Shown here: positions 1 through 9,200 of the stretch, one piece after another
Layout of the letters: each line of letters begins with the position of its first letter
Position numbering within the stretch: position 1 is the stretch's first letter
Assembly: GCA_946539765.1 (NCBI GenBank)
Contig: CAMNHO010000010.1
Coordinates: forward strand, 21,498 to 85,497
DNA: 64,000 nt
Direction: 5' to 3'
From: UBA4312 sp002394635
GTDB lineage: Bacteria > Bacillota_I > Bacilli_A > Erysipelotrichales > Erysipelotrichaceae
Made by a program: the position numbers and the translations under genes
The notes under the pieces: model-generated
The model's database searches: none
Told to the model about the DNA's origin: nothing
What the model saw: the letters and a program-made list of their open reading frames with translations, nothing else

Positions 1-1998
1 GTTATCTTTATTTAAGTGGATCTCTTCGATCCGATAACCATCCGCTTCCAAATATACCGTTATATCCTCCGGTATATCCTTATTGCCAGAAATCCATGTC
101 TTTTCAATTTCAATCTGGATTGTCGTCTTGTCAGGATCCCCTGCAATCAATCCACCATTTGAACCAATGCCTCCCCCTCGGTAAGCATAGTTTCCTGTAA
201 TAAACAATTTAGCTAAAGAATTAGCTAATGCACCGGCCTCTTCGTTCAACAAAGACTTCAATGCATAATTTCCATGCGCTTTGATGAAAGGATAATACTC
301 ATTATCCTCACTAGCCGGATCATACCGTGCTACGTCTTCGTTGACATAACCCATTTCGGATCCGGACAGAATCGCACCATCCCTGGTCCAGTTATTACGT
401 CCTCCGCCGAGCGTACGCTCAGATAAATCAATTTCAGCGGATGAAAAGAAAAACTGTGCCGAAGCAAAGTCATCACCGGCATCTTCGGCCGTATTACCAT
501 AAAGCGCAGCGCCTTCGTTGACCACAAAGACAGCTTCTCCGGTCGGACAGAACCAGACGCCTCCGCCGATATACCCAGCCGTGTTTTCAGTAACAACTGC
601 ATTTTTGATGCGTGCTACATATGGAACACTGGCAATATAAACACCACCGCCATATCGACCCGCTCCATTGTCCAAAATGTAACCAGCCTGCAGATTCACC
701 TGGCTGCTGCCTGCATAGATACCGCCACCGCCGGCTGTCGCCCAGTTGTTGGAGATCGTGCCTCCATTCATCACAAATTCAGCTGGGAAATAGTTCGGCC
801 AGTTGTCTGCGTCAATGCCGTAGATTGTTTTTCCTGACTGGCTTTCATAGCTTGTCTTGCCAAAGAAATTCGTCCAGCTGTCAAAGGTTCCGACGCCTCC
901 GCCCAATCCTCTTGTTTCGTTTCCGTCGATCAGACCATCCTCCATGGTGAAATGAGCCCCGTTATACACAAAGACACCTCCGCCACCATATACGGATTGA
1001 TTGTTTCGGATCGTGCCTCCATTCATAGTGAAATAGGCCTGTGAATCCTTATCTGCTCTGTTTGGATTTCCTCCATATACCATCACACCACCGGCATAAT
1101 AGGTAGAATCGTTATTGTCGATCATACCGCCATTCATGGTCACATGGCTGGAAGGGCCAGGATTGGTCGAAGTTGCCAAAGCGGCCACCATCAATCCCGG
1201 TGACGAGTAGTTTGCACCATTGTTTGAATTCTTGTTGTTGGTAATCCGAATATCATGGATAACACAATCGGCATTGTATACCAGCAATGCGCCAGAATAC
1301 TGACCGGAAATTGTGTTATTCTGCAATGTTCCTCCATAGAAGGATCCATTGGCTCCATTCGAAATGGTGATAGCACCTTGATAATGATCGGTCGACTGCA
1401 TATCTTGAACATAGCCACCATACATCGTAAATGATGCATCCTTTCCCGTTGTTTCAATACTGTTCCGACTGGCATTGGCAAACGTACCATTCAACAAAAT
1501 CAAGGTACCTTCATTTTTAATGTGTTTGGAAACAGACATCGCATCAAACAAGATCGATCCATCAATCGTTAAAGAAGCTCCCTTTTGTACATGAAACATG
1601 TACTGATTCCCTTTATTCATTGATAAGGTCACTTCTTTGTCTGAACCAATCGTCACATCGGTTCCCGAGAGAATTTCAACCGTCTTGTTGATTTGAAACG
1701 ATTGATCTACACGAACAGATACATCGGGATCCGCCTGTCCGATGGCTGCATTCAGCTCGCTTTCACTAGAAACATCAACATCCTGTACATCCCCGGCAGC
1801 CCTCATGTTTTCAAGAGCAGAATACTCTTCCGGTTCTACAACAGTTTCTTCCTGCTCAATCTGCGTCTGCGGTTCAGTTGCCACATCTTCCTGCTGAGGT
1901 TCTTCTGCAGAGATAACCTGCAGTCCTGCTTTATATACAAACAAAACTCCCAAAATCAGAAACAAGAACGAAAAGACCCTTTTTGTGCAAGTTTTCAT
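1..1998 (-). CDS. Secreted beta-helix surface protein with Cna-B domain (partial)
   Basis: Runs off the left edge; 666 codons are visible. The N-terminus is a signal peptide (MKTCTKRVFSFLFLILGVLF) followed by an acidic, Glu/Pro-rich linker. Residues about 100-610 hold many short repeats of the type 'FTMNGGTIRNN' and 'GGGVYV', typical of right-handed parallel beta-helices in bacterial surface adhesins. The last visible residues (IQIEKTWISG, then ITVYLEADG) begin a Cna-B isopeptide domain, so a C-terminal sorting signal probably lies outside the window. The start at 1998 is fixed by GGAGGTGAGA two bases upstream. A direct-repeat promoter (site A) sits in front. Role as an extracellular adhesin or matrix protein is inferred from the family. 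Confidence 0.85.
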   Translation of the reverse strand, partial: MKTCTKRVFSFLFLILGVLFVYKAGLQVISAEEPQQEDVATEPQTQIEQEETVVEPEEYSALENMRAAGDVQDVDVSSESELNAAIGQADPDVSVRVDQSFQINKTVEILSGTDVTIGSDKEVTLSMNKGNQYMFHVQKGASLTIDGSILFDAMSVSKHIKNEGTLILLNGTFANASRNSIETTGKDASFTMYGGYVQDMQSTDHYQGAITISNGANGSFYGGTLQNNTISGQYSGALLVYNADCVIHDIRITNNKNSNNGANYSSPGLMVAALATSTNPGPSSHVTMNGGMIDNNDSTYYAGGVMVYGGNPNRADKDSQAYFTMNGGTIRNNQSVYGGGGVFVYNGAHFTMEDGLIDGNETRGLGGGVGTFDSWTNFFGKTSYESQSGKTIYGIDADNWPNYFPAEFVMNGGTISNNWATAGGGGIYAGSSQVNLQAGYILDNGAGRYGGGVYIASVPYVARIKNAVVTENTAGYIGGGVWFCPTGEAVFVVNEGAALYGNTAEDAGDDFASAQFFFSSAEIDLSERTLGGGRNNWTRDGAILSGSEMGYVNEDVARYDPASEDNEYYPFIKAHGNYALKSLLNEEAGALANSLAKLFITGNYAYRGGGIGSNGGLIAGDPDKTTIQIEIEKTWISGNKDIPEDITVYLEADGYRIEEIHLNKDN

Positions 1999-2027
1999 AA
2001 TCTCACCTCCTTTTCTTAACTGATTTA

Positions 2028-2085
2028 AATGTATCAATTATAAGGAGGGTGAAATACCCAAAATCAACACAAAAAAGCCCAAATA
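2028..2085 (-). promoter_or_regulatory. Site A: GGG direct-repeat promoter of the beta-helix gene
   Basis: Read on the minus strand there are two GGG cores 21 bp apart (2080-2078 and 2059-2057), the proximal one in TTTTGGGTAT. The hexamer TACATT (2033-2028) starts 26 bases after the first G of the proximal core. The same geometry recurs at sites B, F, G, H, I and J. Confidence 0.65.
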
Positions 2086-2097
2086 GTATAAAATGAT

Positions 2098-2265
2098 TTA
2101 TCCTTGATTTTGTGCTTTTGCCTCAGCTTCCAGATGCTGTGAAACAATTCTTTCCAAAGCCATTGTTCTTGTTTGCCCCTTTAAGTTAGCGTAATGATCC
2201 AAATTCTTAAGAAGGGAAGCATCGAAATTTACTGTAATAATTTTCCCGTTTTTTCTTTTTTGCAT
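2098..2265 (-). CDS. Small ribbon-helix-helix-type protein, 55 aa
   Basis: Too short for standard gene callers but convincing. The RBS AAAGGAG precedes the ATG. The protein starts MQKRKNGKIITVNFDASLL, a basic head followed by a strand like those of MetJ/Arc/CopG repressors, then two helices (LKNLDHYANLKG and RTMALERIVSQHLEAEA). It is therefore probably a dimeric DNA-binding regulator. It lies directly upstream of, and in the same direction as, the beta-helix surface gene. TGATACAA occurs twice, 16 bp apart, in its own upstream region (2308-2331), a candidate autoregulatory operator. The RHH fold is inferred from pattern only. Confidence 0.65.
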   Translation of the reverse strand: MQKRKNGKIITVNFDASLLKNLDHYANLKGQTRTMALERIVSQHLEAEAKAQNQG

Positions 2266-2457
2266 CTTGACTCCTTTCTGTATATCTGATTGATTTTTGA
2301 AACCATCTGATACAATTCATATGTGATACAAACAATACAAACAGATTAATTTGTTAATTCAATTTAAACGTATCAATTTTACTTAAAGATTAAAACCCTA
2401 ATTCTCTTTATCTTCACCCAAATTCAATACGATTGAATGTTCTTACTAATACATATA

Positions 2458-2489
2458 TATAAAAGCTGCTCCAATTTAGAAGCAGCTCT
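2458..2489 (-). terminator. Rho-independent terminator
   Basis: Minus strand AGCTGCT, 10-base loop, AGCAGCT, then TTTTATATAT. It is a second stop signal downstream of the AraC gene. Confidence 0.6.
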
Positions 2490-2595
2490 CATTGCATGAT
2501 CATTCCATACCTGGTTTTCGAAAACATAAAAGAAAAAAGTTAGTGGTACTTAGGTCGTACAAAGCTTTTTACAGTACGGAAATCACACAATATAT

Positions 2596-2666
2596 AAAAA
2601 GAGGTATATGGTATTTGATAGATAACTGAGACTAAATAAAGTGAGAAAAGCATTATACCTCTTTTT
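2596..2666 (-). terminator. Long hairpin after AraC gene
   Basis: A perfect 13-bp inverted repeat (AAAAAGAGGTATA with TATACCTCTTTTT) with a 45-base loop, starting just past the AraC stop codon. It ends in a T-run on the minus strand, so it is probably the AraC terminator. Confidence 0.6.
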
Positions 2667-2673
2667 AACCTGG

Positions 2674-3657
2674 TTATAAGATGATCGAGCCATCTGTCAT
2701 CTGTGTTCGATACGTTGTCGGATTCATACCAAATTTACGCTTAAAGGCAGCCGCAAAATTACTGGACTTGGAATAGCCGACCTCCATGCAGATCTCTTTG
2801 ATGGTCATCTCGGATTCCAACAGCAGACTGGCCGCTTTTTCCAATCGTTTATTAATAATGTATGCATGGACTGACATTCCTAAAACATCCGTAAATGTCT
2901 TGCTGAAAAGCGATGTGCTCATGCCGACCTCTTTGGCCAGCTGAGAACGGCTTGGTACATAAGCCAGCTGATTATCAATAATTTCTTTGGCTCGCAGCAC
3001 CATTTCCGCATTGATCTGGCTGGTTTTCGTTTTTCCCATGGTACTGGTTTCCATTTTCAATGCTTCTGCCATATAAATGGAGATCATCTCATGGATCTTA
3101 CACTCGAGAAACAAATACCCCATTCCATTTTGAAACTGTGTATATTCTTTTAATTCATAGAATATCTGTTCCATACGTGGTGTCAAAGAAACAAAGGACG
3201 AATTTCGTAAAAAATCTCTTCCGTAGGTATCAATTTCCTGCCAGTTAAAATAAGTGGCAATAAGTTTATAGAAGTAGTTCGTAGGTATTTTCAAGCATCG
3301 TAAATGATACTTTTTGTTCTTTTCGAAATGCAGCGAATAATTTTCACCGGCACCCGGTGTGCAATATGCCTGCTTGTGTTTTAAGATGATCTGCCTATCA
3401 GTGGATTCCGTATCCCAGTAAATGTCTTCTCCCAAATTAAACCAAATATATATGAAATCTTCGGATGTGTTATTTCTAATTTCGATTCCGGAAGGAAATT
3501 CAAAGTACAAAGTGGATAATATAATGCCCCTTTTGGTAACAGTTCGATATACCTTTCCCTCTCCAATATAGTCAGGAATGGTTATTTCCAACCGTTTGGG
3601 CGTATTCGTAAAAATTTTTGCATATAATTCGTTGACTTCTTTTTCACTGTTGCGCAT
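2674..3657 (-). CDS. AraC/XylS-family transcriptional regulator
   Basis: 327 residues. The C-terminal third (about 220-320) is the double helix-turn-helix of the AraC family: first HTH around SRSQLAKEVGMSTSLFSKTF, second around MTIKEICMEVGYSKSSNFAA, ending in the family signature FKRKFGMNPTTYR. The N-terminal 200 residues resemble PchR-like sensor domains and have no obvious ligand motif. AraC proteins activate promoters by binding two direct-repeat half-sites about 21 bp apart beside the -35 element. This gene has such a site (B) in its own promoter, and three similar sites lie within 3 kb. It is therefore the prime candidate for controlling the direct-repeat regulon. That link is inference. 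Confidence 0.9.
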   Translation of the reverse strand: MRNSEKEVNELYAKIFTNTPKRLEITIPDYIGEGKVYRTVTKRGIILSTLYFEFPSGIEIRNNTSEDFIYIWFNLGEDIYWDTESTDRQIILKHKQAYCTPGAGENYSLHFEKNKKYHLRCLKIPTNYFYKLIATYFNWQEIDTYGRDFLRNSSFVSLTPRMEQIFYELKEYTQFQNGMGYLFLECKIHEMISIYMAEALKMETSTMGKTKTSQINAEMVLRAKEIIDNQLAYVPSRSQLAKEVGMSTSLFSKTFTDVLGMSVHAYIINKRLEKAASLLLESEMTIKEICMEVGYSKSSNFAAAFKRKFGMNPTTYRTQMTDGSIIL

Positions 3658-3733
3658 CCCATTCCTCCTTTCGATAATTTGTTAAAAGATACTATAAATA
3701 ATGTGTAACTTCAACTATATTGATTTTTATTGA

Positions 3734-3790
3734 ATTGTATCAATACTTACAGTTAATTCATACCCTTAAGGAATTATTAAATACCCAAAA
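3734..3790 (-). promoter_or_regulatory. Site B: GGG direct-repeat promoter of the AraC gene
   Basis: Minus strand: GGG cores at 3786-3784 (TTTTGGGTAT) and 3765-3763 (TTAAGGGTAT), 21 bp apart. TACAAT (3739-3734) starts 26 bases after the first G of the proximal core. Predicted start of transcription is about 70 bp before the AraC ATG. Confidence 0.65.
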
Positions 3791-3859
3791 CCAATATTTT
3801 TTTATTGAAACATGTGGAACTCTCCCTATATCTATATCTGTTTCTTTCGGTAAAATCAC

Positions 3860-3992
3860 AAAAAGAGTGCCGTATTTTCCAAAGCATGCCCTCCCCTTGG
3901 AACAGGCTTTTGGTTATAACAGCACTCTTTTTATAGAGGACAAAACATTGTCCCTGCTGACGATCTAAAGCTATACCTTACATCCTCAGATA
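3860..3992 (-). ncRNA. Candidate small RNA or AraC leader
   Basis: Site C would start a transcript near 3991 that ends at a strong hairpin, AAAAAGAGTGC (3860-3870) with GCACTCTTTTT (3922-3932). Inside are a second stem (CCAAAAGCC with GCTTTGG) and a G-rich Shine-Dalgarno-like loop, CCAAGGGGAGGGC. A small hairpin, GGGACAA with TTTTGTCC, lies near the 5' end. No convincing open reading frame fits. The hairpin could instead simply terminate the cupin gene. The function is unknown. Confidence 0.35.
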
Positions 3993-3997
3993 CCGTC

Positions 3998-4056
3998 AGT
4001 ATATCGGATTCTTTTAACTGGATGATACCCAAAATGAAGATACTTCAGCCCGAATC
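3998..4056 (-). promoter_or_regulatory. Site C: GGG direct-repeat promoter
   Basis: Minus strand GGG cores at 4051-4049 (TTCGGGCT) and 4030-4028 (TTTTGGGTAT), 21 bp apart. TATACT at 4003-3998 begins 27 bases after the proximal core, one base off the usual spacing. It lies about 340 bp upstream of the AraC gene, with a terminator-like hairpin in between. Confidence 0.5.
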
Positions 4057-4068
4057 CATTATATCCTT

Positions 4069-4671
4069 TTAATTCAATACTTTGATCTGAGCCATTTTAA
4101 ACTTTTCAATGGCATGAATGAAATAGGAAGCCTTTTTTTCTATCAAGAAAATATCACCGGCTTTCAGTTCATATTCCTTTTTCTTATAGCCTATGACCGC
4201 TCTGCCTTCCAGCCCGAAAACCACTTTTTCCGTCTTTGCGGCTTGTTCATTCAGACCCGTTCCATGACCATATGAAAGGACTTGCAGCTGCAAATTCTCA
4301 TTTTCTGCAACAACGATCTCCTTGATCTGTCCCATTTCATAGCCCAGCAGATCCTTCAAACGAAAATGATTTCCTTTCGTAAATGCTTCCCGGTTTAAAT
4401 GTTCAGCTTCCAGCTGGATCTCAACATAGACAGTATCTTGATCGGTTTCCAGATTTACATTCTGTTCTGTGCGAAAGATCAAGGACTGTTCCTGTTGAAG
4501 AAAGTACAGCACGGGATCATAATGGACCCGGATCATGCCTTTAAGTATGGTGATCATACGATATTGTGGATAAGGATCCAGAAAAAACGTATGATCCGGT
4601 TCCAAGCATACAATTTTATAATTTTTTCCTTCTTTCATTACTTTATATTTTATATTGTTACTAGTGGTCAT
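4069..4671 (-). CDS. Bicupin-like protein
   Basis: 200 residues with two beta-rich halves. The second (about 120-195) shows cupin-style turns such as EKVVFGLEGRAVIGY and ELKAGDIFLIEKKASYFIHA. The classical metal-binding histidines are mostly missing, so it is more likely a sugar- or ligand-binding sensor than an enzyme. No DNA-binding domain is attached. It lies next to the AraC gene on the same strand, but a terminator-like hairpin and a separate promoter lie between them. The start is uncertain because the upstream AGGA is weak. Substrate unknown. Confidence 0.6.
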   Translation of the reverse strand: MTTSNNIKYKVMKEGKNYKIVCLEPDHTFFLDPYPQYRMITILKGMIRVHYDPVLYFLQQEQSLIFRTEQNVNLETDQDTVYVEIQLEAEHLNREAFTKGNHFRLKDLLGYEMGQIKEIVVAENENLQLQVLSYGHGTGLNEQAAKTEKVVFGLEGRAVIGYKKKEYELKAGDIFLIEKKASYFIHAIEKFKMAQIKVLN

Positions 4672-4829
4672 CTCGTTTTCCTACTTTACTATTCTGATTG
4701 TCTCTGATTGTCGTTTTTTCGATCTATGAAGTGCATACCGAATACAAGATCCAAATCAAGTTCTCCTTACTGCCGTTATACCATTTCTTTTTCTATCAAA
4801 GTGAAATCGCGAACACATTTATCCAAATA

Positions 4830-4858
4830 GGTTTTATTTCTGTTGGTTTTGGGTATCT
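4830..4858 (+). promoter_or_regulatory. Site D: GGG direct repeat before small membrane gene
   Basis: Plus strand GGTTTTGGGTATC with the core at 4851-4853 and a degraded partner (AGGT at 4829-4832) 21 bp upstream. Unlike most of the other sites, no clear -10 hexamer lies at the standard distance. Confidence 0.35.
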
Positions 4859-4906
4859 TCGTTTTTTTTATCGTGAAAAAATAAAACATAGGATCAGGAG
4901 AGAACA

Positions 4907-5122
4907 ATGGCTTTCAATGAACTCGATTTAAACACAATTTATCCAATACAAATTATTCCGAACTTCATACCGGGATGGGAACTATTTATATTGCTTGTTA
5001 CTTTTGTCATCATATTGCCAGCCCTTTGGCCTAGCATTGATGAAAGAAAGCTTTCCTTCCTCTATATCATAGCTTTCGTTGTTTTTATCCTGATTCTGAT
5101 TCATTCTTTAATGAATGATTAA
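4907..5122 (+). CDS. Small two-helix membrane protein, 71 aa
   Basis: The start is supported by ATCAGGAGAGAACA before the ATG. The protein has two hydrophobic segments (about residues 22-41 and 50-66) separated by a short charged stretch, SIDERK. No family is recognised. Site D lies about 55 bp upstream and a bidirectional terminator follows, so it looks like a single-gene unit. The longer overlapping frame upstream (4698-4931) lacks a ribosome site and is not called. Confidence 0.5.
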   Translation: MAFNELDLNTIYPIQIIPNFIPGWELFILLVTFVIILPALWPSIDERKLSFLYIIAFVVFILILIHSLMND

Positions 5123-5149
5123 GCCTCATTTTATCCATATCAAAAGCAT

Positions 5150-5180
5150 AGAAAAGGCCGGATACGATTCGGTCTTTTCT
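5150..5180. terminator. Bidirectional terminator
   Basis: AGAAAAGGCCG and CGGTCTTTTCT form an 11-bp stem with a 9-base loop between two convergent genes. Confidence 0.7.
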
Positions 5181-5215
5181 ACTGCCTTTAATTAAATCTG
5201 GCAATAAACATGAAT

Positions 5216-5488
5216 CTATCTTTCTGTATTCCTGTATTCATAGATTTTCTTCATGCCTCGAATCATCAGTTCCTGCAACGACGGCTCCAGCTGGCCGATT
5301 ACGTCCGCATGCTTGATCAATAGATCCATCTCCTCCTGCGTTAATTCGCGATGAGATGAGTCTAGGATCAACAAGAATTCTTCTGTCAGATTATTGAATC
5401 TCTTATACTTTTTGTGAACCGATCTTGGGTGGATCCTGTTTTTGATTTTTCTTAATTCATCATGAGAAAAGATATCCTCTACTCGCAT
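5216..5488 (-). CDS. Hypothetical protein, 90 aa
   Basis: A short, charged and predicted helical protein (starts MRVEDIFSHDELRKIKNRIHP) with no recognisable family. It lies 27 bp downstream of the 122-residue gene on the same strand, and the upstream bases AAGGAGATAT give a good ribosome site, so the two are probably one operon. Tyr/Lys-rich segments suggest a cytoplasmic protein. Function not assigned. Confidence 0.6.
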   Translation of the reverse strand: MRVEDIFSHDELRKIKNRIHPRSVHKKYKRFNNLTEEFLLILDSSHRELTQEEMDLLIKHADVIGQLEPSLQELMIRGMKKIYEYRNTER

Positions 5489-5515
5489 ATAAATATCTCC
5501 TTATTCTTTTACAAC

Positions 5516-5884
5516 TTACTTTCCTGTCAACATATGCAGCTGCATGATATACAAATATGCATCCTTTTCAGATTTTACATCCAATATATGTTTCCCGCCT
5601 GTTTGCTCTGTGATACAAATACCGGTTGCCTCCTTCTTTCCTTTGCACGTACATAATTCAATAGTCTGGATGGACGCAAAGGGAATCACTTGTTCCACAT
5701 GGTCAGACAGCTGAACCTGCATCTGCCGGTTCGGCCAGTATGCGGACCGATTGACCACAATTCGATTCTGCGGATTGACAGCGGATATGATCCATTCCGC
5801 ACTGATTCCTTCGGGACTATCCGAATGTCCCAGCGCAGGCACATCTTTTGTGTAGTATCGGCCAGCTGCTTTAAAAAAACGCAT
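5516..5884 (-). CDS. Hypothetical protein, 122 aa
   Basis: First gene of a two-gene operon. The start is supported by GAAGGAGGACCT directly before the ATG. The sequence reads as a beta-rich domain (QMQVQLSDHVEQVIPFASIQTIELC, then ITEQTGGKHILDVKSE) ending in a helix (DAYLYIMQLHML), an arrangement reminiscent of bacterial PH-like domains. No signal peptide or membrane segment. Family not recognised with confidence. Confidence 0.6.
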   Translation of the reverse strand: MRFFKAAGRYYTKDVPALGHSDSPEGISAEWIISAVNPQNRIVVNRSAYWPNRQMQVQLSDHVEQVIPFASIQTIELCTCKGKKEATGICITEQTGGKHILDVKSEKDAYLYIMQLHMLTGK

Positions 5885-6132
5885 AGGTCCTCCTTCATGG
5901 TTGTTACCTGTTGATTACTTATATTTTAAACAGAATCCTTAGCGCAAAGCCCTTTCCATCGTTTATGGTTATATCCTTTCTGGGTATTTGTCTTATCTGT
6001 TTTGGGTATCCAAGGACTCTTTTTCTTTCCCCTATTTCTACACTTTAGTCCGTTTCTGTCATTCAAAAAGAGAAAATAAGAGAAACAGATAAAAAAAACA
6101 GACATATCCTTCCTTTATGGATTTGTGATATA
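5885..6132. promoter_or_regulatory. Leader region with distal GGG repeat (site E)
   Basis: No gene seen. Plus strand TGGG at 5981-5984 and TTTTGGGTATC at 6000-6010 are spaced 22 bp. No -10 box sits at the usual distance, so this may be an auxiliary binding site for the adhesin promoter 130 bp further on. Confidence 0.4.
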
Positions 6133-6186
6133 AGGGCACAAATAAACCTTATTTGGGTATTTTTACATTATATAAATCTCTATAGT
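6133..6186 (+). promoter_or_regulatory. Site F: GGG direct-repeat promoter of the adhesin gene
   Basis: Plus strand AAGGGCA (core 6134-6136) and TTTGGGTATTTT (core 6155-6157), 21 bp apart. TATAGT at 6181-6186 starts exactly 26 bases after the first proximal G. The -10 overlaps the short palindrome CTATAGTTATCTATAG (6180-6195). Confidence 0.65.
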
Positions 6187-6229
6187 TATCTATAGAAAGG
6201 ACATCTGAATAAGATGATTAGGAGATTGT

Positions 6230-9200
6230 ATGAGACAAAATCTTAAAAGATTCTGGCTCGGCTTTTTATGTGCTTTTGTATTAGTGCAAGGCTCTACACA
6301 ATCCATCCTATCTGTTCAGGCAGCAGAAGCAGATGAAGCCATTGTTGAAACAACTACAGTGGCTGAAGAACAGACAACGGAACCACAGGCTCCGGAATCT
6401 GAAACTTTACCGGATGATCCGGTTCCTGCTGAAACCACAGACACAGACAATGGAACAGATGTAGAAACCGAGCAGAATCCAAATGCACCTCCACAGGAAG
6501 AAGGAACTGTGGACAAAAATGAAATGGAGGAAGATACGAAAGAAGAGGAAGAAGAGGAAGAAGAATGGAATCAGGCACCGATTACAGGAAATGCCAGCCA
6601 TAACGGCGTAACGGTCAACGTAAACGCTCCGGCAGGTAGCTTCCCGGAAGGAACCAATGTAACGATCCAGCCTTTGGACGATCAGGTTGCCCAGGGACTG
6701 CGTGATCAGGTAACCGAAGGAGAAGAAGCCATCGGTTTTGACATTTCTTTTATCACAGCAGAAGGATCGGAGGTTCAGCCTTCCAACGGCCAGCAGGTTA
6801 CGGTGGGATTTACGGTTGATGCAGCCAGCCCGTTAACGATTGAAGACGATGAAACCGCAACATTGGATGTAGTTCACGTTTCCGATCAAGGTGGTGGCGA
6901 AATTCTGAAGAGCGTGGATGCACCACAAACCGGACAGAGTTCGGATATTGTCGTTTATGCAAACAGCTTTTCAGCCTATCTGGTTTCCAAATCACCCGTA
7001 TTGAAAGCACCACAGGAAGCAAAGATGGTCGATGTCGCGATTACGAATTTTACCATTGAGAACCTTGAGCATGAGGCAGCGGATCGGATATACTACAATG
7101 ACCGTTTCTATCTGGCCATGGACTGGGATGCTTCCAGCTATGGAAAAGATCTGCATGCAGGCGACTACTTTGATGTAACCTTGCCGGATAACATGATCTT
7201 CCCGGCAGGTGTCACTGCCAGTGATTTCAATTTAACAGATGATGAAGGAAATGTTGTCGCTACGGCCCATGTTACACCGGGTCCGAACAATGCCGGTGGT
7301 ACGATCCATGTGGAGTTTACAGATGCGGTTGAAGACCGGTATAACGTAAAAGGAACAATGTATGTAGCAGCGCAGTTTAACCGACAGGCTGTTACGTATA
7401 ATGAACCAAATACATTCACTGTGACCGTCAATGGAGAAGTCAATCCAATCTCTGCTTCGACAGAGGCCACCGTTGTCGGTCCAAAACAACTCGAAGACGA
7501 GATCCTTGGAAAATGGGGACAATCTGTGGCGAACGTAGATGATCAAGCGGAATGGTGGGTACGTATCAATCACAGACAGGATACATTGACCAATGTGGTT
7601 ATCACCGACTCCTTAGCCGGAACCGGTGAACATTTCCTTCCGGAAACGTTTACTTTACGTAAGGTCACTTATAATGAGTACGGAGGCGTAGTTGGCTCTG
7701 CTACTATCGTCGATGTATCGAGCATGATCAGTTTCTCGGATGACCTGACAAGCTTTACCTTAAATCTGGGGAATATTGACGGAGATCAATACCAGTTAAG
7801 TTATCGAAGTACCTATACACCTGGAACTCGGTTACGCAACAGGGTAGTCTTAAACTCTACGGAGACTTCGCAAACCTTTGTAGCGACCCATATCTCAGCA
7901 CAATCCGGTGGAAGCGGTGGTGGCGATCTGGCCAGCCGTATCAAGATTACCAAAGTGGATGCGGATGATAATACGATCGTTCTGGCCGGGGCTGTATTCG
8001 AAGTGGAAGACAGTCAAGGAAATAAATTTACCTTAACAACCGGTGCTGATGGAACTGTTACTTCAGATACCTTAACACAAGGCACATATCATGTAAGAGA
8101 GATACAGGCACCAACAGGGTATATGATCCTGGATTCGGAAAGTGAATTTGATCTGGAAGTAACGCCAAGCGGTGGTGCGATCCGTACTGTTAAAAATCAG
8201 AAAAATACGATTGATATTCCGGTCAACAAACAATGGATCGGTCCAGCAGCAGATTCAGTGACTGTCACGATTTCCCGTTCTTATGAAAGTGGTGGCAACA
8301 CAACGGAAGAGGCATTAAGTCAGACACTTGTCTTAAACGAAGCCAACAACTGGTCTGGTACATTTACCGATCTGGAAGAATATGCACCGAATGGAACAAA
8401 GTATACGTATCAAGTACAGGAGCAAGATCTAAATGGATATAGATCCGAAATCGTCGATAACGGTGGAAGCTTTACCATTATCAATACGAATACCGAAACA
8501 ATCGATATTCCGGTTGTTAAGCAATGGATCGGTCCGCCGGCCGAAGACGTGGAGATCCGTTTATATTCCAACGGTGAAAAGATCGATAGTGTTGTATTGT
8601 CGGATGCGAATCAATGGCAGCATACGTTTACCGGGTTACCGAAATATGACGCAAACAGTGGCGCTGAGATTCCATACGATATTGTAGAAGCCACAACAAA
8701 AGACTTCCATAGTCGACAAGAAGGTGATTTCCGTACTGGCTTTACCGTTTACAACTACAATACGGAAACCGTTGATATTCCGGTTACCAAGCAATGGGTA
8801 GGCCCGCAGCAGGCTTCCGTAGACGTTCAGTTAATGGCCGACAATCAAACAGCAGATACAATCACATTATCCGCTGCGAACAACTGGTCCCATGTATTTA
8901 CCGGTTTACCAAAATACGATGAGACCGATGGCCATGAAATTGAATATACGGTTGAGGAAACACCGATCGAAAACTATAAAGTTGAGATTGCCGGTGATGC
9001 ACAGAATGGATTCTCGATCATTAATACCAATATCGAAACCATCAGTATCCCTGTACAGAAACAATGGGTAGGAACTCCAACAGATTATGTGGATATTCAG
9101 CTGATGGCAGATGGAACCATGGTGGATACTATTTCTCTATCCGCAGACAATGACTGGGCCTACACATTTACGGAATTACCAAAATATGATGAGACCGATG

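Larger units (their letters stand above)
2266..2673. other. Intergenic region between AraC and RHH genes
   Basis: No gene seen. It holds the repeated TGATACAA elements near 2308-2331, an ATTTAAACGTATCAATT element (2362-2378) that closely matches 2023-2039 upstream of the beta-helix gene, and two hairpins listed separately. The A+T content is high. Confidence 0.5.

Noticed and set aside
3720..3968. 82-residue plus-strand frame between AraC and cupin genes
   Set aside because: It runs through sites B and the nested hairpin, without a ribosome site.
4698..4931. 77-residue plus-strand frame upstream of the small membrane gene
   Set aside because: No Shine-Dalgarno, covers site D, and overlaps the better-supported gene at 4907.
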